From NCBI GenBank assembly GCA_900315695.1, contig ONAE01000010.1, positions 23,659-87,658 on the forward strand: DNA of 64,000 bases, given 5' to 3'. The notes beneath the pieces were generated by a model that had not been told where the DNA came from, searched no databases, and saw nothing but the letters and a program-made list of their open reading frames with translations. The stretch comes from an uncultured Prevotella sp. GTDB lineage: Bacteria > Bacteroidota > Bacteroidia > Bacteroidales > Bacteroidaceae. This document shows, piece by piece, positions 16,663 to 23,232 of this stretch; positions within the stretch are counted from its first letter, which is position 1; each line of letters starts with the position of its first letter. The translations under genes and the position numbers were made by a program.

Positions 16663-18795
16663 TTATACTTTCTTCAAAACAACGGCAGAACGTGCCGGGA
16701 TATAGAGTTTTAACCACTCCTTGTGATCTTTTACATAAAGAGGATCATAATTGGTCAGATGCGTCATGGTGTCATCAGCAAAGCCATTACCACCGAAGTC
16801 TTTCGAGTCGGTATTCAGCACCACCTCGTATGAGCCTGTGGGCACAAGGAAGCCATAATCGGTATAACTGCGTGTCGGTGAGAAATTAAACACAAACACG
16901 AGGTCACCTCTCATGAAACAGAGCACCTGGTCACCATCATCATGCCAGATTTCCACCACGGGCTTATCTTGGAAGTTACGCACGCTCTTGATGGTCTTCA
17001 GCATCTCACGATCGAAGTCACCAAGCCAGTGATAACAGAGATCCTTGTTGTCCACAAGGTTCCACTGACGACGGGCATACTTATACGACCAGCCGTTACC
17101 CTCACGCGGGAAGTCGATCCACTCCGGATGACCGAACTCATTACCCATGAAGTTCAGATATCCACCGTTGATGGCTGCAGCTGTCACAAGACGGATCATC
17201 TTATGAAGCGCAATACCACGCTGAGCCATATCGTTGACATCCTTTTTGGCGAAGTGCCAGTACATATCGGCGTCGATCAGACGGAAAATGATAGTCTTAT
17301 CACCTACCAGTGCCTGATCGTGACTCTCGCAGTAAGAGATGGTCTTCTCGTCAGGACGACGGTTCTTGACCTCCCAGAAGATAGAGCATACATTGATATC
17401 CTCATCACGCACTTCCTTAATAGTCTTGATCCAATAGTCGGGGATGTTCATTGCCATGCGGTAGTCGAAGCCGTAACCGCCATCCTCAAACTTAGCAGCC
17501 AGACCTGGCATACCAGACACTTCCTCTGCGATGGTAATAGCATCCGGATTTACCTCGTGAATCAGGCAGTTAGCCAGTGTGAGATAACAGATGGCATTAT
17601 CGTCTTCATGTCCATTGAAGTAGTCACCGTAACCGCCAAAGGCCTCACCCAGTCCGTGAGAGTAGTATAACATGGAGGTCACACCGTCGAAACGGAAACC
17701 GTCGAACTTGAACTCCTCCAACCAGTACTTACAGTTAGAAAGCAGGAAATGCAGCACGTCATCCTTACCATAATCGAAGCAGAGTGAATCCCATGCGGGA
17801 TGCTCATGACGGTCGCCAGGATAGAAGAACTGATTCGGGTCGCCAGCCAGGTTTCCCAAGCCTTCCACCTCGTTCTTCACGGCATGAGAGTGTACGATAT
17901 CCATGATGACAGAGATGCCCAGGCGATGGGCCTCGTCGATCAAAGCCTTCAACTCTTCGGGAGTTCCGAAACGGCTACTGGGAGCGAAGAAAGAACTGAC
18001 ATGATAACCGAATGAGCCATAATAAGGATGCTCCTGAATGGCCATCACCTGAATGGCATTATAACCATCCTTGGCCACGCGTGGCAGGATATTCTCCTTG
18101 AATTCCGTATAAGTACCCACCTTCTCGGCATCCTGAGCCATACCTACGTGACATTCGTAGATCAGCAGCGGACTCTTCTTAGGCTTGAAGTTCTTCTTCT
18201 TAAACTCATACTTCTTCTCCGGATTCCATACCTGTGCTGAGAATATCTTGGTATTGTCATCCTGTACCACACGACGACACCATGCAGGGATACGCTCACC
18301 CTCACCGCCGTTCCACTTTACCTTCATCTTGTAAAGCTGACCATGCTTCAGAGCTTTCTCTGAGAGTTTCAGTTCCCAGTTGCCAGTACCCTCAATGCGC
18401 TTACAACGATACTTCTCATCTTCCTTCCAGTCGTTGAAGTCACCAATCAGATAGATATCCGTAGCGTTTGGAGCCCACTCGCGGAATACCCATCCTTTGG
18501 GCAGCTTGTGGAGTCCGAAATAGAGATGGCCAGAAGCAAAGTCAGAGAGCTTCTTCTTGCCGTTCTGTGTCAACTGTCCGATCTTCCACAGTGCATGATC
18601 GTGACGACCGCGGATAGCACCCTCAAAGGGCTCCAGCCATGAGTCGTTCCTTACAAGGCCAATGTGTTCTGGAGCGGTCTGCTCAACAATTTTCTCAACT
18701 TTCTTGGCGACAGCCTTTTTCGCCGTAGCAGTTTTCTTGGTAGCTGCTGCTTTCTTAGCGGCAGGCTTTTTGGGGGTTTCTTTTTTTGTTGCCAT
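16663..18795 (-). CDS. glgB: 1,4-alpha-glucan branching enzyme (GH13) with Lys/Ala-rich N-terminal tail
   Basis: 710 residues. After a ~40-residue tail rich in K, A, P and T (starts MATKKETPKKPAAKKAAATK) come a CBM48-like domain (about 85-190; GWVFREWAPNATDIYLIGDF) and a GH13 barrel. The four conserved regions are visible: DIVHSHAV, FDGFRFDGVTSM (nucleophile Asp), TIAEEVSG (acid/base Glu) and SYCESHDQA. The sequence resembles the eukaryote-like branching enzymes common in Bacteroidetes. It forms alpha-1,6 branches in glycogen. The tail resembles histone-H1-like domains and is not needed for the GH13 fold. The gene starts 7 bp after the YhcH-like gene. Confidence 0.92.
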   Translation of the reverse strand: MATKKETPKKPAAKKAAATKKTATAKKAVAKKVEKIVEQTAPEHIGLVRNDSWLEPFEGAIRGRHDHALWKIGQLTQNGKKKLSDFASGHLYFGLHKLPKGWVFREWAPNATDIYLIGDFNDWKEDEKYRCKRIEGTGNWELKLSEKALKHGQLYKMKVKWNGGEGERIPAWCRRVVQDDNTKIFSAQVWNPEKKYEFKKKNFKPKKSPLLIYECHVGMAQDAEKVGTYTEFKENILPRVAKDGYNAIQVMAIQEHPYYGSFGYHVSSFFAPSSRFGTPEELKALIDEAHRLGISVIMDIVHSHAVKNEVEGLGNLAGDPNQFFYPGDRHEHPAWDSLCFDYGKDDVLHFLLSNCKYWLEEFKFDGFRFDGVTSMLYYSHGLGEAFGGYGDYFNGHEDDNAICYLTLANCLIHEVNPDAITIAEEVSGMPGLAAKFEDGGYGFDYRMAMNIPDYWIKTIKEVRDEDINVCSIFWEVKNRRPDEKTISYCESHDQALVGDKTIIFRLIDADMYWHFAKKDVNDMAQRGIALHKMIRLVTAAAINGGYLNFMGNEFGHPEWIDFPREGNGWSYKYARRQWNLVDNKDLCYHWLGDFDREMLKTIKSVRNFQDKPVVEIWHDDGDQVLCFMRGDLVFVFNFSPTRSYTDYGFLVPTGSYEVVLNTDSKDFGGNGFADDTMTHLTNYDPLYVKDHKEWLKLYIPARSAVVLKKV

Positions 18796-18802
18796 AGTGC
18801 TT

Positions 18803-19252
18803 TTATATTACTTTAATCTTAAATATTGCTTTCTTGATTTCCTCCTTATCTATAATACAAGGTGCATGTCCATCCTGAGGGAAGAAGATAACAAACTGTC
18901 CAGGATTCACAGTGACATATGTCTGAGGCTTGGTGTCGCCGTATTTCGTGATGTCATTCTCTGCATCGTACTCATAAGCAGGAAGATCACAAAGTGGTGA
19001 ATAACCAAATGTTTCCGCGCAGGTAATGGGCACCTGAATATCTACCATCTCGATGTGAGTCTCTAAGAAGGCTGTCTCCTTCGTACGCTGTTTGGTCAAC
19101 GAGAGTTTCAGAGCCACATCTTTATCTTTGATGGGATAGCTGCCAGGCTCCATTGTCAGAAGATCATGAGTCTTCAAAAAATCAACGACTTCGGCAAACA
19201 GCGGATTCAACCCTGCATATTTACCCAGATTTTCAAGTGTGTCGATAATCAT
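18803..19252 (-). CDS. YhcH/YjgK/YiaL (DUF386) family protein
   Basis: 149 residues, the family length. Seen: MIIDTLENLGKYAGLNPLF, a THIEMVDIQ segment carrying a probable metal-ligand His and Glu, and the late FFPQDGHAPCI motif with another His. The family has a cupin-like barrel with a metal site and is linked to sugar-acid or beta-galactoside metabolism in other bacteria. Its exact reaction is unsettled. It sits directly upstream of glgB, which suggests a carbohydrate role here (inference). Confidence 0.88.
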   Translation of the reverse strand: MIIDTLENLGKYAGLNPLFAEVVDFLKTHDLLTMEPGSYPIKDKDVALKLSLTKQRTKETAFLETHIEMVDIQVPITCAETFGYSPLCDLPAYEYDAENDITKYGDTKPQTYVTVNPGQFVIFFPQDGHAPCIIDKEEIKKAIFKIKVI

Positions 19253-19277
19253 AACGATTACTATTTTTAAGTTGTTG

Positions 19278-20390
19278 TTATTTTACTTGTCTATGCCCAC
19301 GGGTATAAACCCCTTGTGCAGTCACATTCCCATTTCTGTCCTTCTCCACGAAATTGCCGTCACGCACATCGTCAACATAGGTTCCTTCAAAACGGTTGCC
19401 GTCCTTATCCTCCTCGATGGCAGGACCATTACGCTTTCCATCCTTAAAGACACCTTTGTATTTCGATCCGTCGGCAAAACGGGCAATACACTCACCGTTG
19501 GGCTGACCGTTCTGGAAGATTCCTTCCACGGTGTCACCGCTCTTCTTACTCAGCTTTCCACGGCCACTCTGTTTGTCAGACTTCCACTGACCTACATAGC
19601 TGTCGCCATTCTTCCATACAAAAGTTCCCTGACCATGTTTGTCGCCATTCAGGAACTGTCCCGTATATTTGTCGCCATTGGCATATTTGAAGATGCCGGA
19701 ACCTGTACGCGAACCATGCGAATAGTCGCCCTCATAAACGTCGCCGTTCTGAAACTTATAGATGCCGCGACCGTTCATCTCATCGTCAGCCCATTGGCCG
19801 ATATAGCTGTCACCGTCAGAATAAGTGAAGGTACCGTTACCCGAGCGCATATTATCCTTCCAGTCACCATTATAAGAAGAACCGTCACCCCAGTCGAAGA
19901 GTCCCTTGCCATTACGCTTGTCATTCAACCAGTCACCTTTATAGAAAGCACCCGTGGCGTATAGATACATTCCCTTTCCCGAGCGTTTGTCCTGCTTCCA
20001 CTCACCGTCGTATTTGTCGCCGTTGAAGTAATACATCACCCCATGACCATGCTGGTAATCACGAAACCAGAGACCCACGTAACGGTTGTTGTTCAGGAAG
20101 TAATAAGTGCCTTGTCCGTGCTGCTGATCCTGAAACCACTCTCCTTCGTATTTCTCTCCGTCGGCAAAGGTATATACGCCATATCCCTGGCGTTTGCCCT
20201 TCACGTATTCACCTTCGTAACTGTTACCATTCTTATAGATAGTGCGGCCTTTGCCATTAGGCTTTCCCGACACCATCTCACCATTGTAGTCTCCCCCGTC
20301 CTTCGTCTTGGCAGAACCGAGGGTAATCTTCTGGGCTCCAACCATCATCGGAAGCATCAGCATCAGTGTTGTATATATTAATCTCTTCAT
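19278..20390 (-). CDS. secreted MORN-repeat protein
   Basis: 370 residues from an ATG beginning MKRLIYTTLMLMLPMMVGAQ, a clear signal peptide. The frame stays open further upstream, but a leftward promoter box lies there. Nearly all the mature protein is about 14 tandem MORN-type repeats of 23 residues (pattern YxGxWxxxxxxGxGxxxxxxG), from DYNGEMVSGKPNGKG to RFEGTYVDDVRDGNF. The last three are the most divergent. MORN repeats form elongated beta-sheets binding lipids or proteins. Export suggests the periplasm or outer membrane. Precise role unknown. Confidence 0.85.
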   Translation of the reverse strand: MKRLIYTTLMLMLPMMVGAQKITLGSAKTKDGGDYNGEMVSGKPNGKGRTIYKNGNSYEGEYVKGKRQGYGVYTFADGEKYEGEWFQDQQHGQGTYYFLNNNRYVGLWFRDYQHGHGVMYYFNGDKYDGEWKQDKRSGKGMYLYATGAFYKGDWLNDKRNGKGLFDWGDGSSYNGDWKDNMRSGNGTFTYSDGDSYIGQWADDEMNGRGIYKFQNGDVYEGDYSHGSRTGSGIFKYANGDKYTGQFLNGDKHGQGTFVWKNGDSYVGQWKSDKQSGRGKLSKKSGDTVEGIFQNGQPNGECIARFADGSKYKGVFKDGKRNGPAIEEDKDGNRFEGTYVDDVRDGNFVEKDRNGNVTAQGVYTRGHRQVK

Positions 20391-20419
20391 GAGTAATCTT
20401 GCTTTTTTAAAATCAAGTG

Positions 20420-20427
20420 CAAATTTA
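20420..20427 (-). promoter_or_regulatory. -7 promoter box of the MORN-repeat gene
   Basis: TAAATTTG on the minus strand, 29 bases upstream of the MORN protein ATG. It is divergent from the kdsB box at 20492-20499. Confidence 0.6.
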
Positions 20428-20491
20428 CTGATTTTTTCTGAGACCAGCAAATTTTTCTCATACTTATTAACGTTTATTTCCGAATATTTGT

Positions 20492-20499
20492 TACCTTTG
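20492..20499 (+). promoter_or_regulatory. -7 promoter box of kdsB, very close to the start codon
   Basis: TACCTTTG followed by CA. The ATG at 20508 is only 8 bases beyond the box, so a normal start of transcription would leave a leader of a few bases at most. Confidence 0.65.
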
Positions 20500-20507
20500 C
20501 ATCCAGT

Positions 20508-21248
20508 ATGAAATTTATCGCAATTATCCCCGCCCGTTACGCTTCTACGCGATTTCCGGGCAAACCGCTGGCAGTGCTCGGCGGTAAGACAGTGATTCAG
20601 AGAGTGTACGAGCAGGTGAGCAACGTGCTCCACGAGGTTTATGTAGCTACCGACGACGAGCGTATCTTCTCCTGTGTGGAGTCTTTTGGCGGTAAGGCCG
20701 TGATGACCCGTTCCGACCATAAGAGCGGTACCGACCGCATCCAGGAGGCCGTTGAGAAAATCGGCACTCAGGCCGATGTGATCATCAACGTGCAGGGCGA
20801 CGAGCCATTCATCCAACCGTCACAGGTAGAGACACTGATGCACCTCTTCGACGACCCCACCACCCAGATCGGAACACTCGGCAAACGATTTGACTCCTTA
20901 GAGGCCATCCAGAATCCCAATTCGCCTAAAATTGTCACCGACATCCGAGGCTTTGCCCTCTATTTCAGCCGTTCGGTGATCCCTTACATCAGAGGTGTCG
21001 AAACTGAGGATTGGTTCGGTCAATACCCCTTCCTCAAGCATCTGGGCATTTATGCCTATCGTCGTGAAGTGTTGGCAGAAGTTACCCAACTGCCGCAGAG
21101 CAGTCTGGAAAAAGCGGAAAGTCTGGAACAGCTACGCTGGTTGGAGAACGGCTACCGCATCCGCGTCGGACTGACGGATGTAGAGACCGTCGGCATTGAC
21201 ACACCAGAGGATCTGCAACGTGCTGAGGAATTCCTCAAGACCATTTAA
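20508..21248 (+). CDS. kdsB: 3-deoxy-manno-octulosonate cytidylyltransferase (CMP-KDO synthetase)
   Basis: 246 residues. It starts MKFIAIIPARYASTRFPGKP, the nucleotide-binding signature, and continues with HEVYVATDDERI, VIINVQGDEPFI and FLKHLGIYAYRREVL. It activates KDO with CTP for the inner core of lipopolysaccharide, in the cytoplasm. The N-terminus matches the family start exactly, fixing the ATG at 20508. That makes the mRNA nearly leaderless given the promoter box just upstream. Confidence 0.95.
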   Translation: MKFIAIIPARYASTRFPGKPLAVLGGKTVIQRVYEQVSNVLHEVYVATDDERIFSCVESFGGKAVMTRSDHKSGTDRIQEAVEKIGTQADVIINVQGDEPFIQPSQVETLMHLFDDPTTQIGTLGKRFDSLEAIQNPNSPKIVTDIRGFALYFSRSVIPYIRGVETEDWFGQYPFLKHLGIYAYRREVLAEVTQLPQSSLEKAESLEQLRWLENGYRIRVGLTDVETVGIDTPEDLQRAEEFLKTI

Positions 21249-21262
21249 TAACAAACAGCAAA

Positions 21263-21284
21263 AGAGGGCGTGATCACGCCCTCT
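21263..21284. terminator. bidirectional terminator between kdsB and the J-domain gene
   Basis: A perfect inverted repeat, AGAGGGCGTGA / TCACGCCCTCT (21263-21284). On the minus strand it is followed by TTTGCTGTTTG. The J-domain gene stop codon (21274-21276) lies inside the hairpin centre. Confidence 0.85.
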
Positions 21285-21972
21285 GCATTTCTCTAAGTAA
21301 CTCTTTCTGCCGTTCTGTCAAGTTGGTCGGCAGCTTCACCTGATAGGTGATAATCAGATCACCAAAGGTGCCGTCGCCCCGGTCATAGCCCTTACCACGC
21401 AGACGTACCTTCGTGCCGGGCTGAGTCTCCGGCTTGATCTTCATCTTCACCTTCGAGCCGTTCGACAGCGTGATCATCACCTCACCGCCCAACATCGCTG
21501 TGTAGAAGTCGATGGAGACGTTGGCATTCATCTCGCCCGAATTGGTACGAGCCTGACGGAAACCAGAAGTGCCTCCTGAAAAACCTTGGAAACCACCAAA
21601 GCCCCCACCCTGTTGACCTTTCCTGCCAAACAGATCCTCAAAGAATGAGCTGAAGCCTCCGCCACCCGTAAAGCTAGAGAAGTCAAACCCGCCAAAGGGA
21701 TTGCCGCCGCCAGCACCTCCGGCACCGAAACCACCAAACTGGTCAGCCTGTTTCCACTGCTCACCATACTGGTCGTACTTCTTTCGTTTCTCAGGGTCGC
21801 CAATCACATCATACGCCTCCTGCAACGCCTGGAATTTCGCCTGCGCCTTCGGATCGTCAGGATGCAAATCAGGGTGAAACTGCTTGGCACGTTTCAGATA
21901 CGCCTTCTTCACATCCTTCTGCGGAATTGTCTTATCAACACCTAAAATCTTGTAATAGTCTATAAATGCCAT
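21274..21972 (-). CDS. short DnaJ/CbpA-type J-domain co-chaperone
   Basis: 232 residues. An N-terminal J domain ([12 protein letters not shown]...FHPDLHPDD with the HPD tripeptide near residue 33) is followed by a long Gly/Phe linker (about 75-145, [19 protein letters not shown]). Then comes a single C-terminal substrate domain ([48 protein letters not shown]). Classical CbpA is about 305 residues with two such domains, so one appears to be missing. There are no DnaJ zinc repeats. It stimulates an Hsp70. Unusually for this window, the start is preceded by a strong Shine-Dalgarno site. Confidence 0.88.
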   Translation of the reverse strand: MAFIDYYKILGVDKTIPQKDVKKAYLKRAKQFHPDLHPDDPKAQAKFQALQEAYDVIGDPEKRKKYDQYGEQWKQADQFGGFGAGGAGGGNPFGGFDFSSFTGGGGFSSFFEDLFGRKGQQGGGFGGFQGFSGGTSGFRQARTNSGEMNANVSIDFYTAMLGGEVMITLSNGSKVKMKIKPETQPGTKVRLRGKGYDRGDGTFGDLIITYQVKLPTNLTERQKELLREMQRA

Positions 21973-21980
21973 AAACTTGT

Positions 21981-21987
21981 CCTCCTT
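21981..21987 (-). promoter_or_regulatory. strong Shine-Dalgarno site of the J-domain gene
   Basis: AAGGAGG on the minus strand, 8 bases before the ATG. Such a site is exceptional here; almost no other gene in the window has one, as is usual for Bacteroidetes. Confidence 0.75.
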
Positions 21988-22305
21988 CTTTATTTTGTTA
22001 TTTTTCTACCAAGCCTACAGCAAAAACCATGCCTAAATTCATTTTTATAAATTTCTAACGCGTACGTACAGGAAAAATACTTCCCTAACAAATTATGGTG
22101 TCCTGTGATTGTTTAGTTGGAAACAAACATGATAAATAATTGACATTACAAATACAAATAATACCACCTCCAACTGTCCGCTTGAGGGTTTCTGTCAGTC
22201 CACCCAAGCCTCCCTTTTCCTCCGCCCAGGCAGGACTGCGAGAGTGCTACCAGAAGCCAAATCGACGATTTTTGAAAATATCCGACAAGCACAAGACTTT
22301 TTGGT

Positions 22306-22503
22306 GTTTTGGGTTTTTGGGTATTTTGTAAAATCTACTATGTAATAAATACTTAAAATATTTAGTTCAATTATATATATATTATAATATATATATAATT
22401 AAAAGTAATATTATTAATAATATCTTCCTTCTTACCCCAACTAACTTACCCCCAACTTACACCTAATTTTCAAGAAAAACCCAAAAACCCAAAAACCCAA
22501 AAC
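22306..22503. repeat. 16-bp inverted repeat pair with G3T5/C3A5 tracts
   Basis: GTTTTGGGTTTTTGGG (22306-22321) is the exact reverse complement of 22488-22503. The right arm has one extra CCCAAAAA unit (22480-22487). The arms are 166 bp apart, and the 32-bp palindrome lies between them. Confidence 0.85.
22369..22400. repeat. 32-bp perfect palindrome of A and T only
   Basis: Half-site AATTATATATATATTA (22369-22384) is followed directly by its reverse complement. All 32 bases are symmetric with no spacer and no G or C. It could extrude a cruciform or act as a terminator-like or protein-binding site. Confidence 0.85.
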
Positions 22504-22597
22504 TGCCGATTTTAGCACTGCGCCCGAATTTTTCTTAGCAATATCTGTGCCTAAATTTATGTTAAATCTAAGCTATTGTAGTTCTAAAATTTTTATG

Positions 22598-22605
22598 TAT
22601 CTTTG
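22598..22605 (+). promoter_or_regulatory. -7 promoter box of the broken lipoprotein gene
   Basis: TATCTTTG followed by CA, 35 bases before the ATG at 22641. The promoter appears intact although the gene is not. Confidence 0.55.
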
Positions 22606-22640
22606 CATACATATATATAACACAACTAGATATTAAAACG

Positions 22641-23029
22641 ATGAAGACTACTATTATTCCCAAAAACAGTTTACGAACTGTAGCAGCCCTGTTGTTGACA
22701 ATCGTTATCGCAGCAGGCTTTACCGCTTGTTCCATTGAAGACAATTCTGCAGATATCTTCACCCCTGAGAAGGTTGTTGGCAAGTGGTATTACGAATTAA
22801 AATAGAACGGTACCTTTGGTGAGGGCGAGGATGCCTTTGAGTTTGACAAGATCATCATCTACGGCAACCTGATAGATACGGGCAACCTGTTCTTCGGTTC
22901 GGGATTTCAATATACCACTTCTGCCGATGGTGGTGTGCATGTGGTGCTCAATAGCGAGAGTGTCCTCACTCAGCTGATACCCTCATGGGACATGACATAT
23001 AATAGCGGACGACTAATAATATTATTATC
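22641..23029 (+). pseudogene. broken lipoprotein gene (lipocalin-like family), internal TAG
   Basis: The frame starts with a lipoprotein signal (hydrophobic stretch to AAGFTACS, Cys at residue 30) and a VVGKWYYEL segment typical of small Bacteroidales lipocalin-like lipoproteins. A TAG at 22803-22805 stops it after 54 codons. The same frame then continues with protein-like sequence (NGTFGEGEDAFEFDKIIIYG and further) to about 23010 before degenerating. This indicates a nonsense mutation plus loss of the 3' end. A 54-residue lipoprotein might still be made. The exact 3' boundary is a guess, set at the terminator hairpin. Confidence 0.65.
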
Positions 23030-23126
23030 ATCCAAACTTTTGGATGTATTTTTTCAATTTCGCCAATCTTTTTTCCAAATCCTTGACAATATTCTATTCC
23101 ACTTCATATCCTTTCACGATAATCAT
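23029..23126 (-). pseudogene. possible remnant of a small leftward gene
   Basis: On the minus strand a frame from 23126 reads MIIVKGYEVE, a TAG (23095-23097), then NIVKDLEKRLAKLKKYIQKF and G before a TGA. The second part looks like a helical protein C-terminus. It lies directly behind a leftward promoter box (23130-23137), with only three bases between box and ATG. Very short, so chance is a real alternative. No family recognised. Confidence 0.25.
23030..23055 (+). terminator. hairpin terminator behind the broken lipoprotein gene
   Basis: CATCCAAA (23030-23037) pairs with TTTGGATG (23040-23047), followed by TATTTTTT. The AAA/TTT inner pairs probably open to give a workable loop. Confidence 0.6.
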
Positions 23127-23129
23127 TGG

Positions 23130-23190
23130 CAAAGTTATGGAAAACTGCACGGAAAAGCCCTCGGTAAGCCAGGAAAGTGGCTACCGGGGG
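23130..23190. repeat. left copy of a hairpin-plus-promoter repeat
   Basis: This 61-bp stretch resembles 26723-26785 in the same orientation (about four-fifths identical by eye). Read on the minus strand, each copy is a hairpin, then a CTTTT-rich run, then a TAACTTTG promoter box (here 23130-23137). The hairpin here is CCCTCGGTA (23158-23166) with TACCGGGGG (23182-23190), with one non-Watson-Crick pair. The two copies flank the sigma/TonB operon. Confidence 0.75.
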
Positions 23191-23191
23191 T

Positions 23192-23215
23192 AAAAATCTG
23201 AAAGTAGTTTCAGAG
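23192..23215 (-). terminator. terminator of the TonB-receptor operon
   Basis: On the minus strand TCTGAAA (23214-23208) pairs with TTTCAGA (23203-23197) around a 4-base loop, followed by TTTTT. It starts 19 bases after the receptor stop codon. Confidence 0.7.
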
Positions 23216-23232
23216 TTTTTGGATTTTAAGTT

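Larger units (their letters stand above)
21988..22597. other. AT-rich non-coding stretch with nested inverted repeats
   Basis: No convincing gene in about 600 bases. Short open frames here have odd composition and no recognisable motif. The part up to about 22270 includes a GC-richer patch (22190-22260), which may be a decayed sequence. From about 22330 to 22440 it is very AT-rich. It contains the repeats annotated at 22306-22503 and the palindrome at 22369-22400. No tRNA or RNA gene was recognised. Confidence 0.6.

Noticed and set aside
16942-17670. Open frame antisense to glgB
   Set aside because: Covers the catalytic core of glgB and has no recognisable protein features.
20391-20816. N-terminal extension of the MORN protein
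   Set aside because: It would run antisense through kdsB and over its own promoter. The signal peptide at 20390 fixes the start.
22330-22440. Replication origin suggested by AT-richness and the palindrome
   Set aside because: No DnaA-box cluster and no dnaA, rep or partition gene nearby.
22288-22503. CRISPR-like or telomere-like array from the GGGTTTTT/CCCAAAAA tracts
   Set aside because: Only two or three units occur on each side, in inverted orientation, without spacers and without cas genes nearby.
22641-23126. In-frame TAG codons in two neighbouring short frames, suggesting TAG recoding
   Set aside because: Intact genes here end in TAG (for example at 6950 and 10758) and prfA encodes a normal RF1 with PAT and GGQ. 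Simple gene decay explains both stops.
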